From an uncultured Chloroflexota bacterium (GTDB lineage Bacteria > Chloroflexota > Limnocylindria > Limnocylindrales > CSP1-4), in NCBI GenBank assembly GCA_903924005.1, contig CAIXZV010000171.1, forward strand, positions 1-15,363: a stretch of DNA of 15,363 bases, read 5' to 3'. The translations under genes were made by a program, and so were the position numbers. Under the pieces are notes generated by a model. It made no database searches and was not told the DNA's origin. It saw nothing but the letters and a program-made list of their open reading frames with translations. Shown here piece by piece: positions 5,761-14,647 of the stretch. The first letter of the stretch is position 1, and every line of letters begins with the position of its first letter.

Positions 5761-6177
5761 ATGCTGGGGCCGATGGACAGCCGCAGCCCCACAACGACGC
5801 AGCAGGCAATCGGCGCTGCCGCAGAGGAACGTGTCGCGTCAGTGCTGCGTGCGGCGGGCTGGGCCGTCCTGGCGCGCAATGTGCGCGTTGGCCGCTCGGA
5901 ACTTGACATCGTGGCGCTGGACCCGGGTCCGCCCGCGTCGATCGTGGTGGTGGAGGTGCGCGCCCGCGGTCGGCGTGACTACGGGCTGGCCGAGGAGACG
6001 CTGGATTACCGCAAGCGCGCAGCGCTCCGCCGGGGGATCGGGGAGCTGCTGGCGTCGGGCGTGCTGCCGGACGGTTCGCCCCTGCCTCGGCTGCCGCTGC
6101 GGTTTGACCTCGTGGCAGTGGATCGCGGACCCGATGGCGGCGAGGCGGTTCGCCACCACCGTGGGGCGCCGCTGTAG
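5761..6177 (+). CDS. yraN: UPF0102 (YraN) family nuclease-fold protein
   Basis: The 138-residue protein fits the YraN/UPF0102 family, which has a predicted Holliday-junction-resolvase/restriction-endonuclease-like fold and no settled function. Visible features are the N-terminal helix QAIGAAAEERVASVLRAAGW, then LARNVRVGRSELDIVALD, VVVEVRARG, a LDYRKRAALRRG helix and the end LRFDLVAVD. The putative active-site residues Glu47, Asp49 and Glu65 are present, with Arg67 where many members have Lys. Two starts are possible, ATG 5761 or ATG 5773; neither has a clear ribosome-binding site. It follows rnhB, as in many genomes. Confidence 0.87.
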   Translation: MLGPMDSRSPTTTQQAIGAAAEERVASVLRAAGWAVLARNVRVGRSELDIVALDPGPPASIVVVEVRARGRRDYGLAEETLDYRKRAALRRGIGELLASGVLPDGSPLPRLPLRFDLVAVDRGPDGGEAVRHHRGAPL

Positions 6178-6182
6178 GGGGC

Positions 6183-6197
6183 TGGCGCCCGGCGCCA
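6183..6197 (+). terminator. Short hairpin after yraN
   Basis: TGGCGC (6183-6188) pairs with GCGCCA (6192-6197) around CCG, 5 nt after the yraN stop. No T-run follows. It may end the rnhB-yraN transcript, and it occupies the region where the rpsB -35 would lie. Confidence 0.35.
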
Positions 6198-6208
6198 CGG
6201 GACCCCCG

Positions 6209-6217
6209 TGCTACACT
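6209..6217 (+). promoter_or_regulatory. Extended -10 promoter for rpsB operon
   Basis: TGCTACACT contains TG-n-TACACT, an extended -10 close to that of the rplS promoter (TGCTATTCT). No convincing -35 is visible 17 nt upstream, which is common for extended -10 promoters. The start should be near 6224, giving a leader of about 165 nt. Confidence 0.55.
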
Positions 6218-6223
6218 CCGGCC

Positions 6224-6389
6224 CGGTCGCGGCGTGTCTGCGGCCCATCAATCACGCCCGGACCGGCACCAGCCGGCCGGAGCACACACGCGGTGCTGCC
6301 ACCGATCGGGGTGGTGCCGGGTCAGACTGAACGTCTGGACCGGTCCCCGTCGGCGCATCGCGGAGGCAAGAACCGCAGGAGGCCACACA
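6224..6389 (+). promoter_or_regulatory. Structured rpsB 5' leader
   Basis: GACCGGCACC (6261-6270) pairs with GGTGCC-G-GGTC (6313-6323) over 10 bp with one bulged G, closing a domain. Inside it, AGCAC (6281-6285) pairs with GTGCT (6293-6297); alternatively CCACC (6299-6303) pairs with GGTGG (6310-6314), which competes with the outer stem. A further hairpin, CAGAC (6323-6327) with GTCTG (6333-6337), follows. The ribosome-binding site GCAGGAGG is at 6375-6382. The competing stems suggest a regulatory leader, perhaps sensing S2, but I recognise no known family. Confidence 0.45.
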
Positions 6390-7277
6390 GTGCCCACTAC
6401 CTCAATGCGCCAGCTGCTTGAGGCCGGCGTCCACTTTGGACACCAGACCCGCCGCTGGAACCCGAAGATGAAGCCGTTCATCTTCGCGGAGCGCAACGGC
6501 ATCCACATCATCGACCTGGCCCAGACGGTCAAGCGTCTGGACGCAGCGCTCGCGTTCGTCACCGAGACGGTTGCCCGCGGCGACTCCGTCCTCTTCGTCG
6601 GAACGAAGAAGCAGGCGCAGGAGCCGGTGATGCAGGAGGCCATCCGCGCCGGGATGCCCTTCGTCACCAAGCGCTGGCTGGGCGGCATGCTCACCAACTT
6701 TGTCACCATCAAGAAGCGCATCGGCCTCATGGATCAGCTTGAAGCCCGGCAGCAGGCCGGTGACTTCGAGCGGATGACCAAGAAGGAAGCCGCCAAGCTC
6801 ACCGAAGAGCTTGAGGGGCTCCAGGCCACCCTCGGCGGCATCCGCAAGATGAAGCGCCTCCCGGGCGCCATCTTCATCGTGGACCCGCACCGCGAGCGGA
6901 TTGGCGTCACCGAGGCCAACAAGCTTGAGATCCCCGTGGTTGGCACGGGTGACACCAACGTCGATCCGGACGAGCTTGACTACATCATCCCGGCCAACGA
7001 CGACGCCATCCGCGCCATCCGGCTGCTCTGCCAGCTGGTGGCAGACGCGTGCATCGAGGGCGCCCGTGAGCGCGCCGCGCGCACCAACACCGAGCCTGAG
7101 ATTGCCGGGCCCTCCCCGGCGGCCCAGGCAGGGCTTGACGAGACCGCAGCCGCAGACCTGATGGCCCAGCTGGCCGCAGGCGCAACGCTGTCGTTTGACC
7201 CCGATCTTGACGACGACCTGCTCCCCGGCGCCCCGGCAGCCGTGGCCGTCCCGAGCGCACCGGCCGCAGCCGAGTAG
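6390..7277 (+). CDS. rpsB: 30S ribosomal protein S2
   Basis: S2 binds the 30S platform/head junction. The product is 295 residues: the standard core begins PTTSMRQLLEAGVHFGHQTR and includes RWNPKMKPFIF, FVGTKKQAQEP, KRWLGGMLTNFVTIKKR and LPGAIFIVDPHRE. A tail of about 60 Ala/Pro/acidic residues follows the core at roughly 235. The GTG at 6390 is chosen because GCAGGAGG lies 7 nt upstream and the protein then begins like other S2 proteins; the frame is open further upstream, but that region is the leader. tsf follows, as in nearly all bacteria, after a strong hairpin. Confidence 0.96.
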   Translation: MPTTSMRQLLEAGVHFGHQTRRWNPKMKPFIFAERNGIHIIDLAQTVKRLDAALAFVTETVARGDSVLFVGTKKQAQEPVMQEAIRAGMPFVTKRWLGGMLTNFVTIKKRIGLMDQLEARQQAGDFERMTKKEAAKLTEELEGLQATLGGIRKMKRLPGAIFIVDPHRERIGVTEANKLEIPVVGTGDTNVDPDELDYIIPANDDAIRAIRLLCQLVADACIEGARERAARTNTEPEIAGPSPAAQAGLDETAAADLMAQLAAGATLSFDPDLDDDLLPGAPAAVAVPSAPAAAE

Positions 7278-7281
7278 TCCC

Positions 7282-7316
7282 TGCCCGGGGCTGTAACGCA
7301 GTTACAGTTCCGGGTG
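7282..7316 (+). promoter_or_regulatory. 16-bp hairpin between rpsB and tsf
   Basis: Bases 7282-7297 pair continuously with 7301-7316 around a GCA loop. The centre is a perfect CTGTAAC/GTTACAG, flanked by two G-U pairs, five G-C/C-G pairs and two outer wobbles. It starts 5 nt after the rpsB stop. No T-run follows, so it more likely attenuates transcription or blocks 3' exonucleases than ends the operon. It may set the S2 to EF-Ts ratio. Confidence 0.6.
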
Positions 7317-7351
7317 CCACCCGACCCCAGAGGCGGGCCGGCGGCAGGGTC

Positions 7352-7371
7352 GCGCGCTCAACGCAGCGCGC
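7352..7371 (+). promoter_or_regulatory. Second hairpin upstream of tsf
   Basis: GCGCGCT (7352-7358) pairs perfectly with AGCGCGC (7365-7371) around a 6-nt loop. It is 43 nt before the tsf start and 36 nt after the larger hairpin. It leaves the ribosome-binding site CAGGAG (7398-7403) free. Confidence 0.4.
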
Positions 7372-7413
7372 CCAGGCAGTTGGCCCGGTAGCACAAACAG
7401 GAGCACCACCGAG

Positions 7414-8010
7414 ATGGCGATCACGGCTGAGGCCGTCAAGGACCTTCGCGAGCGCACCGGCGCAGGCATGATGGACTGCAAGCGCGCGCTCGAAGAGGCC
7501 AACGGCGACATTGACAAGGCCGTCGCGCAGCTGCGCGAGAAGGGCCTTGCGGCCGCGGCGAAGAAGGCCGGGCGCGATGCCCGCGAGGGCCTCATTTCCA
7601 GCTACATCCACACCGGCGGCCGCGTTGGCGTGCTGATGGAAGTCAACTGCGAGACGGACTTCGTGGCCCGGACGGACGACTTCCAGAAGCTCGTCCGAGA
7701 TCTGTCCATGCAGGTGGCTGGCCTCGCGGCAACCTATGTGGACATCGACCGCATCCCGGCTGAGGTTCTTGAGGCCAAGAAGGCCGCACTGCTTGCGGAC
7801 GAGGCCATGCTCAGCAAGCCAGAGGCCGTCCGCGCAAAGATCGTCGAGGGCCAGCTCAACAAGTGGTACAAGGAGGTCTGCCTGCTTGAGCAGCCCTTCC
7901 GCGATGAGGACCGTACGGTCCGCGCGCTTGTCACCGAGAAGATCGCGACGATCGGCGAGAATATCCGCGTCCGCCGTTTTGTCCGCTTCGCCCTCGGCGA
8001 GGAGATCTAG
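7414..8010 (+). CDS. tsf: Translation elongation factor Ts (short form)
   Basis: EF-Ts recycles EF-Tu by removing GDP. The 198-residue length matches the short single-core type of Thermus and several deep-branching phyla rather than the 283-residue E. coli form. The N-terminal UBA-like domain carries LRERTGAGMMDCKRALEEA (about 10-28), the core has VNCETDFVARTDDF, which bears the TDF contact motif, and the end is RRFVRFALGEEI. The ATG follows CAGGAG at 7398-7403. pyrH starts 2 nt after the stop codon. Confidence 0.96.
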   Translation: MAITAEAVKDLRERTGAGMMDCKRALEEANGDIDKAVAQLREKGLAAAAKKAGRDAREGLISSYIHTGGRVGVLMEVNCETDFVARTDDFQKLVRDLSMQVAGLAATYVDIDRIPAEVLEAKKAALLADEAMLSKPEAVRAKIVEGQLNKWYKEVCLLEQPFRDEDRTVRALVTEKIATIGENIRVRRFVRFALGEEI

Positions 8011-8011
8011 C

Positions 8012-8803
8012 TTGTCCGGTCACCCGGCCGCCAGTGACGATGCGGGGGCCATCCTGCCCCCGCGCCGAGATGGCGTGCGCTACGGCCGGATCCTCCTCAA
8101 GCTCTCCGGTGAGGCCCTGCTGGGCGAGCGCCAGTACGGCGTTGACCCCGCGTTCTGCACGTTCATCGCAAAGCAGGTCAAAGACGTCCAGGATCTGGGT
8201 GTCGAGATCGGGATCGTGGTGGGCGGCGGGAACATCTTCCGGGGTCTCGCGGCCGCGGCCCGCGGCATGGACCGGGCCACCGGTGACTACATCGGCATGC
8301 TTGCCACGGTGATGAACGGGCTTGCGCTGCAGGACGCAATCGAGCGCGAGGGCATCGCGGTCCGCGTGATGAGCGCCATCACGATGAACGAGATTGCCGA
8401 GCCGTACATTCGGCGTCGTGCTGTTCGCCACCTCGAGAAGGGCCGCGTGCCCATCTTTGTGGCGGGCACCGGCAACCCGTACTTCACCACCGACACCGCG
8501 GCCGCCCTGCGCGCCGTTGAGATTGGTGCAGAAGTGCTCCTCAAGGCCACCAAGGTGGACGGCGTCTACGATGCCGACCCCATGAAGTTCCCCAACGCCA
8601 AGCGCTATGACCACCTGACCTACCAGGATGTCCTGCGCGACCAACTCAAGGTCCTTGACGCGGCGGCCGTTTCCCTGTGTCAGGAGAACGAACTCCCAAT
8701 CGTCGTGTTTGACCTGCACGCACCTGAGAACATCACGAGGGTTGCCCGCGGCGAGGCCGTGGGGACGCTCATCTCAGCCGCCACCGGAGGAGTCACGGGA
8801 TGA
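8012..8803 (+). CDS. pyrH: Uridylate (UMP) kinase
   Basis: PyrH makes UDP from UMP and is a hexameric amino-acid-kinase-fold enzyme. Motifs in the 263-residue product are RILLKLSGEALLGE (26-39), the nucleotide-binding GGGNIFRG (71-78), MDRATGDYIGMLAT (86-99), MNEIAEPYIRRRA and VAGTGNPYFTTDTAA. The uridylate-binding region KVDGVYDADP follows. The start is inferred as TTG 8012, because AGGAG (8000-8004, inside the end of tsf) is 7 nt upstream. This adds about 20 residues before the usual family start; GTG 8075 is an alternative. The stop overlaps the frr ATG by 4 nt (ATGA). Confidence 0.94.
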   Translation: MSGHPAASDDAGAILPPRRDGVRYGRILLKLSGEALLGERQYGVDPAFCTFIAKQVKDVQDLGVEIGIVVGGGNIFRGLAAAARGMDRATGDYIGMLATVMNGLALQDAIEREGIAVRVMSAITMNEIAEPYIRRRAVRHLEKGRVPIFVAGTGNPYFTTDTAAALRAVEIGAEVLLKATKVDGVYDADPMKFPNAKRYDHLTYQDVLRDQLKVLDAAAVSLCQENELPIVVFDLHAPENITRVARGEAVGTLISAATGGVTG

Positions 8804-9357
8804 CCAGTGAGATCCTTGCCTCTGCCGAACGCAAGATGGCCCGCGCTGTCGAGGCTATGGAGCGAGACTTTCAGGGGCTCCGCACTGGACGCGCCTCCAC
8901 GGCGCTCGTGGAGCGGCTCCACGTGGACTACTACGGGGTGTCCACGCCAATCAACCAGGTGGCCTCGATCAGCGTGCCCGAAGCGCACCAGATCGTGATC
9001 CAGCCCTGGGACCGGAGCGTGCTTGGCGCCATCGAGAAGGCCATCCTGAAGTCCGACATCGGCCTCATGCCGAACGTGGACGGCACGGTTGTCCGCCTGA
9101 ATATCCCGGCGCTCACCGAAGAGCGTCGCAAGGACATCGTCAAGACCGTCCACAAGCGGATGGAGGAGGCCCGGGTGGAGATCCGAAACCTCCGCCGCGA
9201 GGCCGCCGATGCGCTGAAGAAGGAAGAGAAGGACGGTACGGTGGGCGCCGATGAGGTGCGCCGCTTGGCCGATCAGCTCGAGAAGATCACGCACCGGATC
9301 GTTGCCGACGTGGATCGCGTCGGTGCGGCCAAGGAGCAGGAGGTCATGGAGGTCTAG
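8800..9357 (+). CDS. frr: Ribosome recycling factor
   Basis: RRF splits post-termination ribosomes together with EF-G. The 185 residues equal the E. coli length. Family segments are FQGLRTGRAS near the start, LVERLHVDYYG, PINQVASISVPE, IQPWDRS, LNIPALTEERRKDIVK and the coiled-coil arm ending KITHRIVADVDRVGAAKEQEVMEV. The ATG lies in an ATGA overlap with the pyrH stop and is preceded by GGAGGA (8786-8791). Its TAG stop shares one base with the next GTG start. Confidence 0.97.
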   Translation: MTSEILASAERKMARAVEAMERDFQGLRTGRASTALVERLHVDYYGVSTPINQVASISVPEAHQIVIQPWDRSVLGAIEKAILKSDIGLMPNVDGTVVRLNIPALTEERRKDIVKTVHKRMEEARVEIRNLRREAADALKKEEKDGTVGADEVRRLADQLEKITHRIVADVDRVGAAKEQEVMEV

Positions 9358-10172
9358 TGGACGAGGCGCCGCCCGATCGATCGCTTGCGCGGCCGACCGA
9401 CGCCCCGCCCCTCGCCCACACGCCGGCGGGTGGGCTGGACGCCCAGAGCGCCAACGCGCCCGCGGCTGAGGCCCCGCTCCTGCCACCAGAGGATCTGCCC
9501 CGGCACGTCGCCATCATCATGGACGGCAACCGCCGCTGGGCAAGGGCCCATGGCGTGTCCGAGTTTGAGGGCCACGCCGCAGGCGTTGAGGCCATCCGCG
9601 GGCTCCTGACCCATGCGGTCAGGCGCGGCATCCCCATGCTGACCCTCTACGCGTTCAGCCGAGAGAACTGGGCCCGCTCGGACGAGGAGGTCTCAGGACT
9701 CTTCGACCTGCTTGGCCGCGCCATCGCCAACGAGACCGACGAGCTGCGCAAGCAGGGCGTCCGCGTCCGAATGCTGGGACGCCTTGACGAGCTCCCCGAC
9801 GACACCCGCGCGTCCATCGGCGGCGCGCTTGAGCGCACCGCTGACGGCACGCGTCTGCAGCTCAACATCGCCTGGAACTACGCCGGCCGAACGGAGCTTG
9901 TGGACGCGTTCCGGCGGATCGCGGCGACGGGCGTGGCGCCCGAGACCGTGGACGAGCGCACCATCAGCGACAACCTCTATACGGCCGGCCTCCCGGACCC
10001 GGACCTCCTGGTCCGCACCGGCGGCGAGCAGCGGATCAGCAACTTCCTCATCTGGCAGTCCGCCTATGCGGAGCTGGTCTTCGCCGACACGCTCTGGCCG
10101 GACTTTGGCGGCGACGCCTTTGACGCAGCCCTGCTGGAGTTTGCCCGCCGCACCCGGCGCTTCGGCCGCTGA
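9357..10172 (+). CDS. uppS: Undecaprenyl diphosphate synthase (cis-prenyltransferase)
   Basis: UppS adds isoprene units in cis to farnesyl diphosphate to give the C55 carrier for peptidoglycan. In the 271-residue product, residues 1-46 are a Pro/Ala-rich, probably disordered extension. The enzyme begins LPRHVAIIMDGNRRWA (47-62), with catalytic Asp56 in MDGNRRW. Further motifs are LYAFSRENWARS, LNIAWNYAGRTEL, and DLLVRTGGEQRISNFLIWQ with the downstream ELVF segment. The GTG overlaps the frr stop by one base, with GGAGG at 9348-9352. A shorter form starting within the extension cannot be excluded. Confidence 0.95.
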   Translation: MDEAPPDRSLARPTDAPPLAHTPAGGLDAQSANAPAAEAPLLPPEDLPRHVAIIMDGNRRWARAHGVSEFEGHAAGVEAIRGLLTHAVRRGIPMLTLYAFSRENWARSDEEVSGLFDLLGRAIANETDELRKQGVRVRMLGRLDELPDDTRASIGGALERTADGTRLQLNIAWNYAGRTELVDAFRRIAATGVAPETVDERTISDNLYTAGLPDPDLLVRTGGEQRISNFLIWQSAYAELVFADTLWPDFGGDAFDAALLEFARRTRRFGR

Positions 10173-10187
10173 CCCCCAGGGAGAACC

Positions 10188-11012
10188 ATGCGGACCCGCG
10201 CGATCTCAGCCCTGTTTCTCGTGCCTCCCGTGCTGCTTGCGCTGGCCGCAGGCCCCGGCGGCGTTGCGGTGCTGCTGGTTATCCTCGCCGTCATCGGCTC
10301 CACGGAGGCGTTCCGCCTGCTCGAGGGTGCCGGCTGGGCGGGCTTTCCCATCGTTGGCAGCGTTGTGGCGGCGGCGTTGGTCGTCACCGCGTATGTCGCC
10401 CCGTCGTCGGGTGTGGCGCTGCTGGTGCTGGGCGTTGGCGCGGTTGCCGCCGGCGTCGCGGCGTTTACCCGCCAGGACCCGCGTGACGGCGCCGTTGCGT
10501 GGGTGGCCACCGTGTTTGGCGCCGGGTATGTCGGTCTGATGGGCTTCGTTGTTGCGGTGGGCGCCATTGCGCCAGCGCTTCCCGCGGGGGCGGTGCTTGC
10601 GCCGCTGGGTGCCGGCCGCGGTTGGATTGGCCTGCTGCTGCTTGGCGTCTGGGCGTTTGACACCGGTGCCTACATGGTTGGCCGCGCCATCGGCAAGCAC
10701 CGCTTCATGGCCCACATCTCGCCTGCCAAGACGCTTGAGGGCGTGATCGGCGGGCTTGTCGCCTGCACGCTTGCCACGGCGCTCCTGCTTGGGGGTCTTG
10801 GCCAGCCGGTGATCGGTGCGCTGGTGCTTGGCCCGCTGATGGGCGCGGCCGCACAGGCAGGGGACCTTGCAGAAAGCATGCTCAAGCGCGCGGCGGGTGC
10901 CAAGGACTCCGGCACGCTGATCCCGGGCCACGGCGGCATCCTGGACCGCCTTGACTCGTTCCTCTTCGCCGCCCCCGTGGCGGTCCTCTATGTGGTCCTC
11001 CTTGTCCGCTGA
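10188..11012 (+). CDS. cdsA: Phosphatidate cytidylyltransferase (CDP-diglyceride synthase)
   Basis: CdsA converts phosphatidic acid and CTP to CDP-diacylglycerol, the precursor of phospholipids, in the membrane. The 274 residues contain about seven or eight hydrophobic segments. The C-terminus has the family signature: SMLKRAAGAKDSGTLIPGHG, then GILDRLDS, with its Lys-Asp and His-Gly-Gly-x-x-Asp-Arg elements. Another conserved stretch is WAFDTGAYMVGRAIGKH, then SPAKTLEG. AGGGAG at 10178-10183 precedes the ATG. The stop lies inside the beginning of dxr. Confidence 0.95.
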   Translation: MRTRAISALFLVPPVLLALAAGPGGVAVLLVILAVIGSTEAFRLLEGAGWAGFPIVGSVVAAALVVTAYVAPSSGVALLVLGVGAVAAGVAAFTRQDPRDGAVAWVATVFGAGYVGLMGFVVAVGAIAPALPAGAVLAPLGAGRGWIGLLLLGVWAFDTGAYMVGRAIGKHRFMAHISPAKTLEGVIGGLVACTLATALLLGGLGQPVIGALVLGPLMGAAAQAGDLAESMLKRAAGAKDSGTLIPGHGGILDRLDSFLFAAPVAVLYVVLLVR

Positions 11013-12255
11013 GGCGGCGTCTGCCTACGCGGCGCCGGCCCACGCGGCGCCGGCCGGCGACCGTCGCCTTGGCGTGGCGCTGCTGGGCTCGACGGGGAGC
11101 ATCGGCCGCCAGACCGTGGACGTGCTGGAGCAGCACGCAGACGTCTTCCGTGTTGCGGCCATTGCCACGGGACGCAATGCCGCAGAACTTGAAGCGCAGA
11201 CGCGGCGGCTCCGCCCAAAGGCCGTGGCGCTGGCCGATGAGGCCACCGCGCTGGACCTGCCCACAGGCGTCACGCGCGAACGGGGCGATGACGCCCTGAC
11301 CCGCCTGGCCACGCGGGACGACGTGGATCTCGTGATCGTGGGCACGGGCGGCGTGGTCTCGCTGCGGCCCACGCTTGCGGCCCTGCGCGCGGGCAAGATC
11401 GTCGCCACGGCAAACAAGGAGACCCTGGTTGCCGGCGGCCACCTCGTGATGGCCGAGGCGCATCGCCAGGCGGCCGCACGTCGCGCCGCCGATCCACGCG
11501 ACCCGCTTGCCGAGGCGCTGGCCTGGCTGCGCCCCATTGACTCTGAGCACAGCGCCATCTGGCAGTGCCTCGCGGGTGAGCGCATGGACAGCGTGGCGCG
11601 TCTAGTCCTCACCGCGTCCGGTGGCCCGTTTCTGGACGCGGGCGCCGAGACCATCGCCGCGGTGACGCCGGAGCAGGCGCTCAAGCACCCCACCTGGACG
11701 ATGGGCGCCAAGATCACCATTGACTCGGCGACGCTCGCAAACAAGGGTCTGGAGGTCATTGAGGCCCACTGGCTCTACGATGTGGGCTACGACGCCATCG
11801 ACGTCGTCATCCACCCGCAGAGCGTGGTGCACTCAGCCGTCCTGTTTGTCGACGGCTCGCTCAAGGCCCAACTGGGTACCCCCGACATGCGACTCCCCAT
11901 CCAGTACGCGCTGACGTATCCGGCGCGGCTGCCCTCCAACACCGCGGCGCCGGATTTCATTGCGGCTGGCCGTCTTGATTTCCGCGCACCGGACGAGGAC
12001 CGCTTCCCGGCCCTCCGCATCGCCCGAGCCGCCGGCCGAACCGGCAGCCGCGCATCGGCGGCGCTCATTGCGGCCGACGAAGTGGCTGTTGCCCGCTTCC
12101 TCGACGGCACCCTTGACTTCCCCGGCATCCCGCGCCTCCTGGAGGCAGCGGTCAAGCGCTTTGGCGAGGGCCCTGACCAGGCGCCCGATGTTGAAGCGCT
12201 CGTGGCGCTGGACCGCGAGGTCCGCGCCGCCTTCGCGACTGGAGCTGTCGTCTGA
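10990..12255 (+). CDS. dxr: 1-deoxy-D-xylulose 5-phosphate reductoisomerase
   Basis: Dxr makes 2-C-methylerythritol 4-phosphate with NADPH, the first committed MEP-pathway step. The product (421 residues from ATG 10990) has the NADPH-binding LLGSTGSIGRQT (31-42), ATANKETLVAGG (139-150), RPIDSEHSAIWQ (181-192) with metal ligands Asp184 and Glu186, HPTWTMGAKITIDSATLANK, and GLEVIEAHW with Glu255. About 15 extra residues (RQAAARRAADPRDPLAEALAW region, about 159-179) lie just before the IDSEH loop compared with E. coli. The start is uncertain: ATG 10990 overlaps cdsA by 23 nt, TTG 11002 by 11 nt; neither has a clear ribosome-binding site. The stop shares one base with rseP. Confidence 0.93.
   Translation: MWSSLSAEAASAYAAPAHAAPAGDRRLGVALLGSTGSIGRQTVDVLEQHADVFRVAAIATGRNAAELEAQTRRLRPKAVALADEATALDLPTGVTRERGDDALTRLATRDDVDLVIVGTGGVVSLRPTLAALRAGKIVATANKETLVAGGHLVMAEAHRQAAARRAADPRDPLAEALAWLRPIDSEHSAIWQCLAGERMDSVARLVLTASGGPFLDAGAETIAAVTPEQALKHPTWTMGAKITIDSATLANKGLEVIEAHWLYDVGYDAIDVVIHPQSVVHSAVLFVDGSLKAQLGTPDMRLPIQYALTYPARLPSNTAAPDFIAAGRLDFRAPDEDRFPALRIARAAGRTGSRASAALIAADEVAVARFLDGTLDFPGIPRLLEAAVKRFGEGPDQAPDVEALVALDREVRAAFATGAVV
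11027..11055 (+). repeat. 15-bp tandem duplication in the dxr N-terminal extension
   Basis: ACGCGGCGCCGGCC occurs at 11027-11040 and at 11042-11055, a 15-nt (5-codon) period that encodes YAAPA-HAAPA ahead of the Dxr core. It is in frame and probably harmless to the enzyme. Confidence 0.7.
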
Positions 12256-13381
12256 TGACAACGATCATCGACTCGATTGAGGCCATCGTCCTCTTCGTGG
12301 TTGTGCTGGGCGGGCTGGTCCTGCTCCACGAGTTTGGCCACTTCGTGGTTGCGAGGATCGCGCGCGTCCGGGTGCTGGAGTTTGGGGTTGGCTTCCCGCC
12401 GCGCGCCAAGGTGCTGCGCAACAAGGGCGAGACCATGTACACGCTCAACTGGCTGCCCATCGGCGGCTTCGTCCGTCTTGAAGGCGAGGACGGCGACGAG
12501 GAGGAGAGCGACCCGCGCTCATTCGTGCTGGCCAAGCTCCCCGTCAAGCTGCTGATCCTGATCGCAGGCGTCCTGATGAACCTGTTGCTTGCGCTTGCGA
12601 TCTTCACGTCCATTGCCTGGTTTGCAACGCCATACGTCGGGGTGCGGATTGGCACAGTGGGGGCAGACTCGCCCGCATCGGCCGCGGGCCTGGTGGGCGG
12701 CGACGTGCTGACCAGCGTGAACGGCTCGCGCTACGACTTCTTCGGGTCCTACGAGAACGGCACCATCCTTGATGCGCTCTACGCAAACCAGGGCCAGCGA
12801 GTCACGCTTGGCGTGCAGCGCGCGAACGGGCAGCTGTCCGACATTGCGGTGATCCTGCGAAGCAAGGCGGAGGTGGCCACGGGAAAGGGCCCGCTGGGCA
12901 TCACCGGCGCCAAGGACGGCTTTGAATCCGTCTTCCTCAACGGCCTGAGCGGCCGGCCGCTGCCCACCGCAGTCTCCATTGGCGTCCAGGAGACCGGACG
13001 CTGGTTTGGGCTGATCCTGGGCGGCCTCGGGGACCTTGTGGGCTCCGTCGCCAAGAACCCCACCCAGGCGCCTCCCGTCTCGGGGCCAGTGGGCATCGCC
13101 ACGTCGCTGGGTGATGTGTTCCGCAACAGCGGCATCGTGATGACCATCTACGTTGCGGGCATCCTGTCGGCCAACCTGGCGCTGGTCAACGTCCTCCCGT
13201 TCCCGCCGCTTGACGGCGGCCGCGTCTTCGTCCTGCTGCTCAAGGCGATCCCGCGCTACGGCACAAAGATCTCCCTGCGGGCGGAGCGGCTGACGTACGC
13301 CATCGGCTTTGTCGCGCTGTTTGGCTTCCTGATCTGGATCACCGTCTTTGACGTCATCCGGGGTCTTGGCGGAGGGCCGAA

Positions 13382-13385
<4 letters not shown>
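12255..13385 (+). CDS. rseP: RseP-type site-2 zinc metalloprotease
   Basis: This is a membrane-embedded M50 protease of the RseP/RasP type, which cuts transmembrane segments of anti-sigma factors or signal-peptide remnants. In the 376 residues, the zinc motif HEFGH (25-29) sits in the first membrane helix (about 9-30). Further features are one PDZ domain (about 125-205, with DSPASAAGLVGGDVLTSVNG) and the third zinc ligand in NVLPFPPLDGG (Asp320). Membrane helices are near 98-122, 296-312 and 346-366. One PDZ domain is typical of Gram-positive and Chloroflexota forms; E. coli RseP has two. The ATG shares a base with the dxr stop (TGATG). The substrate is not evident from this window. Confidence 0.95.
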
Positions 13386-14620
<1,235 letters not shown>

Positions 14621-14647
14621 ACTGGCTTCACACGGAGGTCCCCATCC

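Noticed and set aside
6234..6389. A longer S2 reading frame starting upstream of 6390
   Set aside because: S2 similarity starts right after the GTG at 6390, which has a strong Shine-Dalgarno sequence. The upstream part forms stem-loops and fits a leader.
10951..10989. An earlier dxr start giving a 62-nt overlap with cdsA
   Set aside because: The extra residues are encoded within the conserved end of cdsA and have no Dxr similarity. ATG 10990 or TTG 11002 are more plausible.
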